A DNA stretch of 64,000 nucleotides. It comes from a candidate division KSB1 bacterium (GTDB lineage: Bacteria; Zhuqueibacterota; Zhuqueibacteria; Zhuqueibacterales; Zhuqueibacteraceae). The stretch is taken from NCBI GenBank assembly GCA_034506255.1, contig JAPDPX010000003.1, forward strand, positions 1-64,000, written 5' to 3'. Made by a program: the position numbers and the translations under genes. The notes under the pieces are model-generated. The model saw only the letters and a program-made list of their open reading frames with translations. It searched no databases and was not told where the DNA came from. This document shows positions 1 to 11,345 of the stretch, one piece after another; position 1 is the first letter of the stretch, and the number at the start of each line of letters is the position of its first letter.

Positions 1-14
1 TGGCGAGATACTTT

Positions 15-908
15 TTGATGAGGGCAAGACGCGCCGCGGGACACACCCGCCGTCTGCGAGACCACATGGGACTCCTCCTGGTGAATTTTGCGCAAAGATA
101 CGCAGCGATTCACCCAGAGGAAAGATGCGGTTCACCGAGGGGATACGTGCAACCTGCAGATTTGGAGGCTGCGCTGACGCCACAGACGGCGCTGCTGAGC
201 GTGATGCACGCCAACAACGAGGTGGGCACGCTGCAGCCGGTTGCGGAGATTGCCGCACTCGCCCACCGTCACAATCTCGTAATTCACTGCGATGCGGCAC
301 AATCGGTTGGCAAGGTGCCGGTCAAGATGGATGACCTGGGCGTGGATATGCTGTCAGTGGCGGGACACAAACTCTACGCGCCGCTGGGAGTGGGGGCGCT
401 GGTGGTGCGGCGCGGCCTGGCGCTCGAACCGCTGATTCACGGTGCCAAACAGGAACACCAACGCCGCGCCGGCACGGAGAATGTCGCCGGCATAGTGGGC
501 CTGGGTCGCGCCTGTGAGCTGGCCGGCCGGGATTTGGCACAGAATATGGCGCGCATGCAGGCTTTGCGCGAACGTCTGTGGCATGGCCTGCAGCGCCGGA
601 TTCCGGAGCTGCGGCGCAACGGCCATCCGGAACATTGCCTGCCCAACACGCTGAGTGTGAGTTTCCGCGGGGTGGATGCCGGCCAATTGCTGGCAGAGAT
701 CGACGGGCAGGTGGCGGCCTCTGCCGGTGCCGCCTGTCATAACCTGAATGAGACCGTCATCTCACACGTCTTGCAAGCGATGCAGGTGCCGCGCGAATAT
801 GCCCCGGGCACACTGCGGTTTTCGGTGGGAAGATACACGACGGAAGGGGAAATCGATGCGGCCGTCAACGTGCTGGCCGCCGCGGTGGCAAAGCTGCGCC
901 ACACCTGA
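15..908 (+). CDS. Cysteine desulfurase (NifS/IscS family), N-terminal part missing
   Basis: PLP-dependent enzyme that takes sulfur from L-cysteine for Fe-S clusters or tRNA thiolation. Family motifs are clear: HANNEVGT (residues 65-72 of the frame), HCDAAQ (91-96), the SVAGHK segment with the Schiff-base lysine (K119), RAGTEN (151-156) and the catalytic cysteine in SAGAACH (C241). Homology begins only at about residue 43 (nucleotide ~141, GYVQPADL). The first ~120-150 residues of a normal ~385-aa enzyme, which carry the NATT and GGTEADN motifs, are absent. The sequence in front looks non-coding and ends in a 66-bp repeat (81-146) that also occurs near 52.85 kb. The first codon of the frame is TTG with ATG next, and neither looks like a true start. 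The gene is either broken by a repeat-associated rearrangement or mis-joined at a contig end. The family call is firm; function of this copy is doubtful. Confidence 0.85.
   Translation: MMRARRAAGHTRRLRDHMGLLLVNFAQRYAAIHPEERCGSPRGYVQPADLEAALTPQTALLSVMHANNEVGTLQPVAEIAALAHRHNLVIHCDAAQSVGKVPVKMDDLGVDMLSVAGHKLYAPLGVGALVVRRGLALEPLIHGAKQEHQRRAGTENVAGIVGLGRACELAGRDLAQNMARMQALRERLWHGLQRRIPELRRNGHPEHCLPNTLSVSFRGVDAGQLLAEIDGQVAASAGAACHNLNETVISHVLQAMQVPREYAPGTLRFSVGRYTTEGEIDAAVNVLAAAVAKLRHT
81..146 (+). repeat. Dispersed 66-bp repeat, copy 1
   Basis: This segment (gtgaatt... to ...ggggatac) is nearly identical to 52842-52906. By eye the two copies differ at four substitutions and one single-base indel. 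The repeat ends exactly where the cysteine desulfurase homology starts, so it marks the breakpoint in that gene. The base composition (cgcagcgattcacc, ttcaccgagg) recalls the short intergenic 'ttcaccgagg/cacagagg' repeats scattered through many environmental genomes. No transposase or terminal inverted repeat is visible. Confidence 0.85.
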
Positions 909-927
909 GCCGCAGAGCGGGAGCAAC

Positions 928-1872
928 TCAGGCAAACTCCTTCACGGCCGCCGCCAACAGCGGAATCATGATCTCATGATGACCGATGAAATTGTAACCC
1001 TTGCCACCCTGCAGGGTGGGCCGTTGCACCACATTCATGCGCGGGCGGTAATGGTTGAACATGTCGAAGTTGGCGGTGATGAAGTTGTTGACCGGCGGCG
1101 CGACATTGCGCGCGACCGTCAGCGCCTTGAGAAAAACTTCCGGCAACAGCACATTGGAGCCGACATTGAGCACCACTCCGCCTTGATTGAGACGTGCCAC
1201 CTGTGCGGCGAAAATCTTGAAATCTCGATAGGACAATTCACCATAAGCAGCGCCATCAGCACTGGGATGCTGGTGAATGATGTCTGTGCCGATGCCGACA
1301 TGCACCGTAGCCGGCACGTCGAGCGTGTAGGCATTGGCCAGCAGGCTCAGCTTCACACCGGTGTTCGGCACCCTCGCCAGCGCTTCACCCATCGCCTCAC
1401 CCAGGCCCAGTTCACGACCGCGGGCCCGCGCCACCGTGCCATTGATGAACTCACCGGTTTCAGCAGCCATGCCAAAGGAACCGTCGGCCAAACCCTCGGC
1501 AACTTCCTCGGAAGTTTGGCCAAACAGCGCCAGCTCGGTGTCATGCACCACGCCGGCACCGTTCATCGCCAGACAGGTGATGAAGCCGCGCTGCATCAAA
1601 TCGATCAAAACGGGCGACAATCCCACTTTGATGACGTGCGCACCCATCATCATGATGATGGGCTTGCCGTGTGCCCGCGCCGCCAGCAGATGCTGAACAA
1701 ACTCGCGCAGATCCTTTGCCGCCAGGATGTCGGGCAGTGACTCATAGAAAGTCTCAAAGAAATCGCCGCGGCGAAATGGCCGCGCCAGCTCTTCGCGATG
1801 CACTTTGCTGAAGCGCTGCTGCACCGGGTAGGTTTTGACGCGGGCGAGATCAATCTGGGAGTATTTCGACAA
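928..1872 (-). CDS. Conserved cytoplasmic protein, possibly deoxyhypusine-synthase-like
   Basis: A 314-aa protein without signal peptide or membrane segments. Strongly conserved-looking stretches are GAHVIKVGLSP (77-87), NGAGVVHDTELAL (104-116) followed by a GQTSEEVAEGL segment, and a late glycine-rich GGVVLNVGSNV stretch. A histidine next to an aspartate after a glycine-rich loop, in a Rossmann-like pattern, reminds me of the deoxyhypusine synthase-like superfamily (NAD-dependent). I cannot confirm this, and a hypusine pathway is not expected in most bacteria. Start: TTG at 1872, preceded by a strong Shine-Dalgarno (gaggagag, about 5 nt upstream); no ATG in frame fits better. It is convergent with the truncated cysteine desulfurase, ending 20 bp from it. 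Substrate unknown. Confidence 0.7.
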   Translation of the reverse strand: MSKYSQIDLARVKTYPVQQRFSKVHREELARPFRRGDFFETFYESLPDILAAKDLREFVQHLLAARAHGKPIIMMMGAHVIKVGLSPVLIDLMQRGFITCLAMNGAGVVHDTELALFGQTSEEVAEGLADGSFGMAAETGEFINGTVARARGRELGLGEAMGEALARVPNTGVKLSLLANAYTLDVPATVHVGIGTDIIHQHPSADGAAYGELSYRDFKIFAAQVARLNQGGVVLNVGSNVLLPEVFLKALTVARNVAPPVNNFITANFDMFNHYRPRMNVVQRPTLQGGKGYNFIGHHEIMIPLLAAAVKEFA

Positions 1873-2272
1873 CGCACTCTCCTCTCACAGCTTTCCTGCC
1901 GTTTCGCTTGCAGTGATCGTTTACCCATGCCCTGCACAAACGCGGGCCTGCCGCTGGCTTGCGTGGCACGGGTCGCAATCTAAACTGCCGACAGAGAAAA
2001 GCAAGCCGAATTTGCACGGGTGCGCCATGCCCCCCAGTGGTGGACAGCGACGCTGCAGGCTGCAAACAAATTTGGGTTCAAGCACGGTGGTCAATTCAAA
2101 ACAAGACGCTCCCAGAACATCTTCCGCACACGCAAGCAGGGCAGCAACGGGTGCCGGAAGCCGGCGGCGTGTTGCACCGGAGCACCATCAGCGCCGCGTG
2201 CGCAGCCATCAACGTGGCTGGTCAGATTGGCCAGAGGGAAAGTGAAACGGGGTGTGTGCCGCGCCGGCGTCT
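1873..2272. other. Intergenic stretch, nothing identified
   Basis: About 400 bp between two minus-strand genes. Several short overlapping frames exist on both strands but none shows recognisable motifs, a ribosome binding site or plausible composition. It must hold the promoter of the gene ending at 928. No tRNA-like fold, terminator with a T-run or repeat was seen. Confidence 0.5.
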
Positions 2273-3727
2273 TCAGCGCCTGCTGAAATATCTGCCAAAC
2301 AGCACATCACTCAACAGCACGGCTTCCTTGGAGTAGGGATTGATGTTGCGCAGGCATAGCTCGGCATCCAGCACTGCTTTGGCCTCCTTCCAGGTTTGCA
2401 ACGGTTCCAGCCGGTCGATGAATTCGAGATAGGCGTCCGCATCGCGTTGGAAGATTTTTCGAATGAAAGCCTTGCGGTTCTTGTCGTCGATGAGGTGATA
2501 CAGCGAGGGAAATGGCCCCGGCGGTTGTTGTTCAATCTTGGCACGCTGCACCAGCGGCTCTTCCGTGTCGAAGCGAATTTTGAGCTTGTTTGCCGTCACA
2601 CTCTGGCCGGCAGGCGGTGACGGTTGCTGCGGGACAGGGTCTGCAGCGGGCACCACTGTTTCGCCCGTGCCGGCGGCTTGTGTGCCGGCGGGATACCATT
2701 CGGCTTTTTCACGAATCACGATGCCGGCTGAGGCGGCTGGAGCGGGCATCTGCTGCAGGTCGCTCACCGCCGCCTGCACGAGCTGGCTCTCGATTTCGCT
2801 GGCGGCCTCTTCGAGTACCTTGGTCATGTCTAGCGACACCAGCGTGCCACCTTCGCCCGGCATGAATGGCAGCGTCGCGCTGCCGTTTTCGAGGTGCCGT
2901 GCCACCAGATTTTCGATCTCGCTGATTTCCCAGGCTTCCTTCTTGGTGAATTCCGGCAGCAGGTTTTCCGCGAGTTCGGCCAGGTTGCGCTCGAACAGCA
3001 TGGCCAGCACGGTTTGATTGTCGATGAGAAAGCCATCCTGCGGAGTTGCAGTGCCCAGCAGCGAGGCGCAATAGCTCTGATATTGCTTCAGGTCCTGCAC
3101 CAGTGCCGGCACGGGGTTCTTGCCATACACTTCCAGTTCGACCTGATGGCAGGCCGCGCGAAAAGCTTCCTTGGTAACCGGCCCGCGGGGGTAGGCGGCT
3201 ATGCGATCCAACAGGGCGCGCAAATACTGTTGTTCCTCGCCCAGACCACGCAGGACAATGAGGAGGTCATCCCGTTCGCGTTCCACTTCATGACGATAGA
3301 GAAGATGTTCCAGCGCGCTGCGCGGTCTGGCCAGCACGTCAAACTGCAGGCCGACGCCAAAGGTCAGCACCGGCCGCAATTCGGAGCGGTCAAACACCAG
3401 GCGCTCCGCCAGCATGTCGCGCAGCCGGCGCAATTGCTGGCGCATCTCGGCATCATCCAGCTTGTATTCCCGCACCGTGTGCAAACCGAGCGGCTTTTCC
3501 TCGCGCACGATTTTGTGCGCACGCTGGCGGAACAAACCTTTGAGAATTTCAGGAATATCCGCGGCCAGCAGCTCGCGCAGGGGAATGGCATCGCGATTGG
3601 CGATCAAACGCTGTTCCAGCGCAAGCACCAGCTTTTCCCGCTCCTTTTCCCAATAATCGCGCTTGGCGCGCCGCCGCGTGCGACTGGCAAGGGCCGGCAC
3701 CGGCGTGCTTTGGATGTCGTCTGGCAT
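2273..3727 (-). CDS. Conserved hypothetical protein, 484 aa, unknown function
   Basis: Soluble, charged, mostly helical protein with no signal peptide. An N-terminal basic segment (RTRRRAKRDYWEKEREK, about 16-32) leads into a helical region to about residue 280. A Pro/Ala/Gln-rich linker (about 320-385) follows, then a compact C-terminal module (about 400-484) with conserved-looking WKEA, NPYSKEA and LFGRYF elements. The C-terminal module resembles uncharacterised proteins I associate with FCB-group genomes, but I know no named family for it. Start ATG at 3727 has a Shine-Dalgarno-like gggagg about 11 nt upstream. It lies 109 bp downstream of gyrA on the same strand, which may mean co-transcription with the replication block. 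No function is claimed. Confidence 0.75.
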   Translation of the reverse strand: MPDDIQSTPVPALASRTRRRAKRDYWEKEREKLVLALEQRLIANRDAIPLRELLAADIPEILKGLFRQRAHKIVREEKPLGLHTVREYKLDDAEMRQQLRRLRDMLAERLVFDRSELRPVLTFGVGLQFDVLARPRSALEHLLYRHEVERERDDLLIVLRGLGEEQQYLRALLDRIAAYPRGPVTKEAFRAACHQVELEVYGKNPVPALVQDLKQYQSYCASLLGTATPQDGFLIDNQTVLAMLFERNLAELAENLLPEFTKKEAWEISEIENLVARHLENGSATLPFMPGEGGTLVSLDMTKVLEEAASEIESQLVQAAVSDLQQMPAPAASAGIVIREKAEWYPAGTQAAGTGETVVPAADPVPQQPSPPAGQSVTANKLKIRFDTEEPLVQRAKIEQQPPGPFPSLYHLIDDKNRKAFIRKIFQRDADAYLEFIDRLEPLQTWKEAKAVLDAELCLRNINPYSKEAVLLSDVLFGRYFSRR

Positions 3728-3836
3728 GAATCGTCATCCTCCCCGAAAGGGCGTCATCCCCGCCGGGCAAACTCATTAGACAGGTTGTGCGGGCAGCATG
3801 CCCGTCGCGCCGCCAGGCGCAATGATCTCCCTAATT

Positions 3837-6278
3837 CTATTCTTCGTCTTCTTCGTCCTCCGCCACCACCCGTGCCACCGCCGCGATCCGGTCATCCTTG
3901 TCCAGCTTGATGAGCTTTACGCCCTGGGTGTTCCGGCTGATGACCTTGATGTCCTTCACTTTCTGGCGGATGACCACGCCTTTTTCGGTGATGATCATCA
4001 AATCATCGTCATCGATGACCTCCTTGATGTCCACCATCTTGCCGGTTTTCTCGGTGGTTTTGAGCGTGATCAGACCCGAACCGCCACGATGCTGCACTTT
4101 GTAGTCCTTCAGCTCGCTGCGTTTGCCGTAGCCATTCTCGCTCACCACCAGGATCGTGGCCTCGCGCTTGAGTTCCACCATGCCGACGACGAAGTCACCT
4201 TTCTCCAGCTCGATGCCCTTCACGCCGCTGGCGCTGCGGCCCATCTCGCGGACTTCATTTTCATGGAAGCGGATGGCCTGGCCGTTGTGCGTGCCCAGCA
4301 TCAGATCCATGCTGCCATCAGTGATCTTGGCTTCGATCAATTCATCGCCTTCTTCGATGCTGATCGCGGCGATGCCGGTCTTGCGCGGATTGGAAAACGC
4401 ACTCAGAGCCGTCTTCTTCACCAGGCCGTTCTTTGTGGCAAAGGCAACGAAATGCTTTTCATCGAACTCCCTGACTGACACAAAAGCGGCGATCTTTTCC
4501 TCCGGCGCCAGGGAGAGCATGTTCACGATCGCCCGGCCCTTGGCACCCTTGCCCGCCTGCGGAATGTCATACACCTTCACCCAGTAGCATTTGCCCTGGG
4601 TGGTGAAAAACAGCACGTAGTGATGCGTCGAAGCGATGAAAAGATGTTCGATCCAATCCTCGTCACCGGTTTTCGCACCGGTCACCCCGCGACCGCCGCG
4701 GCTCTGCCGGCGATAACTTGACACCGGAAAGCGCTTGATGAAGCCGCTGTGCGAGATGGTGATCACCATGTCCTCTTCGGCGATCATGTCTTCGATGGTG
4801 AACTCGCTGGTCTCCGCCACGATCTCCGTGCGGCGCTCATCGGCATACTTGTCGCGCAGCTCCTTCAGCTCCTTCGCGATCAAATCCATGCGCTTGCCCT
4901 TGTCCGCCAGCAGCGCTTTCAAGTCCTTGATGAGTTTCTGCACCTCGCGATATTCCGCCTCGATCTTGTCGCGCTCGAGGCCGGTGAGGCGCTGCAGTCG
5001 CATGTCCAAAATCGCCTGGGCCTGAATCTCGCTGAGTTTGAATCTCTTCATCAAGCCTTCCTTGGCGATCTGGGGATCCCTGGCCTTCTTGATGATCGCG
5101 ATGACTTCGTCGATGTTGTTGATGCAGATGCGCAAACCTTCCAGGATGTGGGCGCGCTTTTCGGCCTTGTCCAGCTCGAACTTGGTGCGGCGCACCACGA
5201 TCTCGTGGCGAAAATCGAGAAAATGCTGCAGCATCTGTTTGAGGTTGAGCACGGTGGGCACGCCGTCCACCAGCGCCAGCATGATGGCGCCAAAGGTAAC
5301 GTGCATCTGCGTGTGCTTGAAAAGATTGTTGAGCACCACCTCCGGCACGGCGTCGTTTTTCAGCTCGATCACCAGGCGCATGCCGTCGCGGTCACTTTCA
5401 TCACGCACATCGCGAATGCCCTCGATCTTTTTGTCGCGCACCAGTTCGCCGATCTTCTCATGCAGGGCAGCCTTGTTCACTTGATAGGGCAGCTCGGTGA
5501 CGATGATGTTCTGGCGGCCGCCGCGCACTTCCTCCAGCACGGTGCGTGCCCGCACCTGTATGCGGCCGCGGCCGGTGCGGTATGCTTCGTCGATGCCCTC
5601 CATGCCGTAAATGATGCCGCCGGTGGGAAAATCCGGCCCCTTGACGATCTTCATCAACTTGTCGATGCTGAGATCGGGATTCTTGATCAGCGCGTGCAGG
5701 GCATCGACAATTTCGCCGAGATTGTGCGGCGGAATGTTGGTGGCCATACCGACGGCAATGCCAGAAGAGCCGTTGACCAGCAGATTGGGCAGCAGCGTCG
5801 GCAATACCGCCGGCTCCTTCAGCGTGTCGTCGAAGTTGGGATTCCACGGCACCGTGTCTTTTTCAAGATCGCGCAGCACTTCCTCGGCGATGGGCGTGAG
5901 CCGCACTTCGGTGTATCGCATCGCAGCCGGCGAGTCACCGTCCACCGATCCGAAATTGCCCTGGCCATCGACCAGCGGATAACGCAGCGAAAAGTCCTGC
6001 GCCATGCGCACGATGGTGTCATACACCGCCAAATCGCCGTGGGGATGATACTTGCCCAGCACTTCACCGACGACGCGCGCAGACTTTTTGTAAGCCGCGT
6101 TCGGCCGCAGATTCAATTCGTGCATGCCATAGAGCACGCGCCGGTGCACGGGTTTCAGGCCGTCCCTTACATCCGGCAGTGCGCGCGCCACGATGACCGA
6201 CATGGAATAGTCAAGATAAGAATCCTTGATCTCTTCCTCGAGATACACCGGGATGATTTTGTCGCGTTTGAGGTCCAT
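3837..6278 (-). CDS. gyrA: DNA gyrase subunit A
   Basis: Breakage-reunion subunit of DNA gyrase, which introduces negative supercoils together with GyrB. The 813-aa length is typical. The N-terminal winged-helix/tower domain contains the catalytic tyrosine in [10 protein letters not shown] (Y122). The C-terminal beta-pinwheel (about 500-800) carries a GyrA-box-like QSRGGRG, one residue off the usual QRRGGKG, and the protein ends in an acidic EDEEDEE tail. The quinolone-resistance region reads [13 protein letters not shown], so the position equivalent to E. coli Ser83 is leucine (codon TTG). It lies about 240 bp downstream of gyrB on the same strand. The ATG at 6278 fits the family N-terminus although no Shine-Dalgarno is evident. 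Identification is certain. Confidence 0.98.
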   Translation of the reverse strand: MDLKRDKIIPVYLEEEIKDSYLDYSMSVIVARALPDVRDGLKPVHRRVLYGMHELNLRPNAAYKKSARVVGEVLGKYHPHGDLAVYDTIVRMAQDFSLRYPLVDGQGNFGSVDGDSPAAMRYTEVRLTPIAEEVLRDLEKDTVPWNPNFDDTLKEPAVLPTLLPNLLVNGSSGIAVGMATNIPPHNLGEIVDALHALIKNPDLSIDKLMKIVKGPDFPTGGIIYGMEGIDEAYRTGRGRIQVRARTVLEEVRGGRQNIIVTELPYQVNKAALHEKIGELVRDKKIEGIRDVRDESDRDGMRLVIELKNDAVPEVVLNNLFKHTQMHVTFGAIMLALVDGVPTVLNLKQMLQHFLDFRHEIVVRRTKFELDKAEKRAHILEGLRICINNIDEVIAIIKKARDPQIAKEGLMKRFKLSEIQAQAILDMRLQRLTGLERDKIEAEYREVQKLIKDLKALLADKGKRMDLIAKELKELRDKYADERRTEIVAETSEFTIEDMIAEEDMVITISHSGFIKRFPVSSYRRQSRGGRGVTGAKTGDEDWIEHLFIASTHHYVLFFTTQGKCYWVKVYDIPQAGKGAKGRAIVNMLSLAPEEKIAAFVSVREFDEKHFVAFATKNGLVKKTALSAFSNPRKTGIAAISIEEGDELIEAKITDGSMDLMLGTHNGQAIRFHENEVREMGRSASGVKGIELEKGDFVVGMVELKREATILVVSENGYGKRSELKDYKVQHRGGSGLITLKTTEKTGKMVDIKEVIDDDDLMIITEKGVVIRQKVKDIKVISRNTQGVKLIKLDKDDRIAAVARVVAEDEEDEE

Positions 6279-6518
6279 GGGAGTTTTGCAAATGAATAAT
6301 TCTGAAAACCAACGGTCGGGATGCCGCTCGATAATTATTGCCGCCAGTCACTGCGACATGCCTTTCCCCGGCGGTCTCCCGCTTCTTCTGCCAGGAAGGT
6401 TGCACCCGGCGCGAGCCATCGCGGGCGTGATCGTTGGCAATACCGTCGCCCGGTGGCAGCAGACCGTGGCAACAGCCACACAAAGCCGGGGGGCGGCACC
6501 TGCAGATTCCAACCCTGT

Positions 6519-8717
<2,199 letters not shown>

Positions 8718-8806
8718 TCAGCCGCCACCCGCGACGAAATGCGGCGGCATGTGCTGGCACGCCTGCCCGAATCCGGCGGGCTTTCTGCCGGGCTCTCCCA
8801 CCGGCT

Positions 8807-9085
8807 TCAGACCAGCAGGATGTCATGAATCAGATTTTGTCCAATCCTGCGATTGATCCGGGCGATGATCTCCGGTTTCATGTAGTACAGTTCATTGCGC
8901 CACACACTGTTGGTGACTTCCACATAAAGACAGCCGTCACGCACCTCGCGGACACTGGCGACTTTTGCCACCTGCTCGCCGACAACCTCCGGCCAGAGAT
9001 TCACCGCCTGATATTCCTTGACGCGCTGCACAAGCCCATATTGGTGCAACAATTCCTGCAGCACGTCGCCCAGGGCCTTTGCCAT
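8807..9085 (-). CDS. DUF721 (DciA-like) protein
   Basis: Small basic protein of 92 aa. Family features are an N-terminal helix (LGDVLQELLHQYGL), the VVGEQVAKVASVREV segment and the strand-rich LYVEVTNSVWRNELYYMKPEIIARIN. DUF721 includes DciA, which helps load the replicative helicase DnaB in bacteria lacking DnaC or DnaI. Short versions beside recF and gyrB are common in Bacteroidota and Actinomycetota. Start set at ATG 9085, 10 bp after the recF stop; a frame extension to TTG 9115 would overlap recF. The position between recF and gyrB supports a replication role. Family call firm, helicase-loading role inferred. Confidence 0.88.
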   Translation of the reverse strand: MAKALGDVLQELLHQYGLVQRVKEYQAVNLWPEVVGEQVAKVASVREVRDGCLYVEVTNSVWRNELYYMKPEIIARINRRIGQNLIHDILLV

Positions 9086-9095
9086 AAACCTGTGC

Positions 9096-10226
9096 TCACG
9101 CCGTCCGGCCGCCAACCCCTGCCGGGGCCGGCATCGGCCGGTGATTCACTTTCGTTATTCTTCCCTCTGCCACTTCGAAATGTGCCGCCGGCACGCTCTG
9201 CGGCGGTGTCACGAGTGAGGTGACAAACAACTGGCCGCGGCGCTGAAAGTGTTCGAGCGTTGCGGCAAACCGGTTGGCATCCAGCTCGGAATGCAAATCA
9301 TCCAGCAAAATGATGGGCGCGGTGCCGGATTTTTTCTCGAGATAGGTGGCTTCCGCCATTTTGAGCGCCAGCAGTGTGGATTTGTGTTCGCCGCGCGAGC
9401 CGTACACCCGCAGATCATGACCGTCGAGCACGAAGCTGAAATCATCGCGGTGTGGACCCACCTGGGTCTGCCGGCGCTGCCGCTCGAACACACGGGAGGC
9501 TGCCAGCATTTTGTGATAGTGGTCGGGCGTCGCCTCATTGAGCGCGAGCTGACTGTGATAACTCAGGTGGAGGGAGGAGGAGGATGCCGAAATGTCGCGA
9601 TAGGCCTGCAACACAAGATTCGCGAAGGAATCGACAAACTGGTAACGCGCAGCAATGATCCGGCAGCCGTGACTGGCCAGGGCTTGATCCCATGCTGCCA
9701 GGTCCGTGCCGCCGCCCGGGTTTTGACTGAGCAGCGCATTGCGTTGTTTCAGCGCGCGCTGGTAAGCCTGCCAGTCCGCCAAATAGGCGGGCGAGCTTTG
9801 CGACAACAGCATGTCAACGAAACGCCGGCGTTCCGCCGGTGCGCCGCCGGTGAGGCGATGGCTTTCCGGTGCGTAATGGACGATCGGAAACCTGCCGATC
9901 AAGGCCGCGCTGCTCGCCAGGCGTTTGCGGTCGAGGCTGATTTCCTTGCCCCTCTCCACATGATAGCACAGCGTCACCTGGCGTTTGACCATCGCTTCAT
10001 CAAAGAACTCTCCCATGATCTCGAAACCGTGGCTGCCAAACTTGACCAGTTCGCGATCAGAGGCCGTGCGAAAACTGCGGGTCACACCCAGCATATGAAC
10101 GGCTTCGAGAAAATTGCTTTTGCCCTGACCGTTGCGGCCGCAGATGAAATTGAGTGCATCGGAAAATTCAAGATCGAGCGCGTCATAGTTGCGAAACTGG
10201 CGCAGGCTCATCCGGCGCAGGATCAT
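9096..10226 (-). CDS. recF: DNA replication and repair protein RecF
   Basis: SMC-like ATPase that, with RecO and RecR, loads RecA at single-strand gaps and stalled forks. Walker A GRNGQGKSN (30-38), an ABC-type signature region with VGPHRDDFSF, and Walker B ILLDDLHSELD are all present. At 376 aa it has normal length. The ATG at 10226 lies 3 bp after the dnaN stop without a separate Shine-Dalgarno, suggesting translational coupling with dnaN. The dnaN-recF-DUF721-gyrB order is canonical. Confidence 0.97.
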   Translation of the reverse strand: MILRRMSLRQFRNYDALDLEFSDALNFICGRNGQGKSNFLEAVHMLGVTRSFRTASDRELVKFGSHGFEIMGEFFDEAMVKRQVTLCYHVERGKEISLDRKRLASSAALIGRFPIVHYAPESHRLTGGAPAERRRFVDMLLSQSSPAYLADWQAYQRALKQRNALLSQNPGGGTDLAAWDQALASHGCRIIAARYQFVDSFANLVLQAYRDISASSSSLHLSYHSQLALNEATPDHYHKMLAASRVFERQRRQTQVGPHRDDFSFVLDGHDLRVYGSRGEHKSTLLALKMAEATYLEKKSGTAPIILLDDLHSELDANRFAATLEHFQRRGQLFVTSLVTPPQSVPAAHFEVAEGRITKVNHRPMPAPAGVGGRTA

Positions 10227-10229
10227 ATA

Positions 10230-11345
10230 TCATTCATTGATGCGGATCGGCATCAACAACATCATCACCTCCAGGTCCTGCTGTTGCGGCACCGGCTCGA
10301 TGATGGCGGCACTGCTGCTGTCCTTGAGTTTGAACATCACCTGTTCGGTGTCGATGTGGCGCAGGATCTCCAAAACGTAGCCGGCATTGTAGCCGATTTC
10401 CATCGGCTCGCCGCTGTAGTCCACGCTGATGGTTTCATGTGAATCCCCGCTCATCTCGGCATCCTGGGCGTGAATTGTCAGGCTGCCGGGTTGCAGCTCC
10501 CAGCGAATCTGCCGCGTGTGTTGATTCGCAAAGATGCTCGACCGCCGCACGGTGGCACTCAGCAGTTCGCGATCGACGATCAGGGTGAAGGGGTTGGCTG
10601 TCGGGATCACCCGTTCATACGCCGGATAATGTCCGCTGATCAGCTTGGAATAAATGGTGGATTGTCCCACTTGAAAAGTGATGTGCTCGGCACTCATCCC
10701 GATCGTCATTTCGTCGATTCCCTCGAGATTGCGGCCGAGCAGATGCAATGCCTTGACCGGAATCACGACCTGACTGGCCGTGCCCTCATACGTGAATTTG
10801 AGATCCCTGACTTTGGCCAGGCGATGGCCGTCGGTTGCCACCAGACGCAATTCTTCCTGGCGAATTTCCAGCAACACCCCCATCAGCGTCGTGCGCAGCT
10901 CATCGGTGCTCACCGCGAAAACCACCTTGTCGACCAGATGAACAAAGCGACTGCCGCGGTAATCCAGGTGCGTCATCTGTTTTTCGGTGGCAATATGAGG
11001 GTATTCGTCGCTCGATTCGCCTGCGATTTTGTAGTTGCCGCGATCGGTTTGGATGCTGAGACGATGACTGCCGTCTGCCTCCAGAGCCAGCGGGGTGTCC
11101 GGCAATTCGCGCACCAGATCGAAAAGTCGTTTCGCGGGAAATGCCGCGGAGCCATCACGTTCGCCAATGACATCCAGATTCGTGATGATGGAGACTTCCA
11201 GATCCGTGCCGGTGAGCTGCAACCGGTTGCCGCGCAAATCAAACAAAATGTTGCTTAAAATGGGAATGGTGGTCTTCAGCGGAATGATGGAAATCATGCG
11301 CTGAAGTGCTTGATACAGGGCACTCTGGGGAATCGTGAATTTCAT
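10230..11345 (-). CDS. dnaN: DNA polymerase III subunit beta (sliding clamp)
   Basis: Ring-forming clamp that tethers DNA polymerase III to DNA. The 371-aa length and three-domain pattern match the family. Characteristic pieces include an N-terminal MKFTIPQSALYQALQ, LSNILFDLRGNRLQLTGTDLE, VATDGHRLAKV in the middle domain, and a C-terminal LLMPIRINE that corresponds to the family's conserved MPIRL-type end and peptide-binding pocket. It lies downstream of dnaA on the same strand, separated by an AT-rich spacer with a DnaA box, and is followed immediately by recF. Start ATG 11345 fits the family. Confidence 0.98.
   Translation of the reverse strand: MKFTIPQSALYQALQRMISIIPLKTTIPILSNILFDLRGNRLQLTGTDLEVSIITNLDVIGERDGSAAFPAKRLFDLVRELPDTPLALEADGSHRLSIQTDRGNYKIAGESSDEYPHIATEKQMTHLDYRGSRFVHLVDKVVFAVSTDELRTTLMGVLLEIRQEELRLVATDGHRLAKVRDLKFTYEGTASQVVIPVKALHLLGRNLEGIDEMTIGMSAEHITFQVGQSTIYSKLISGHYPAYERVIPTANPFTLIVDRELLSATVRRSSIFANQHTRQIRWELQPGSLTIHAQDAEMSGDSHETISVDYSGEPMEIGYNAGYVLEILRHIDTEQVMFKLKDSSSAAIIEPVPQQQDLEVMMLLMPIRINE

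Noticed and set aside
9249..10442. A 397-aa plus-strand frame opposite recF and dnaN
   Set aside because: It crosses two well-identified genes on the other strand and has no recognisable motif.
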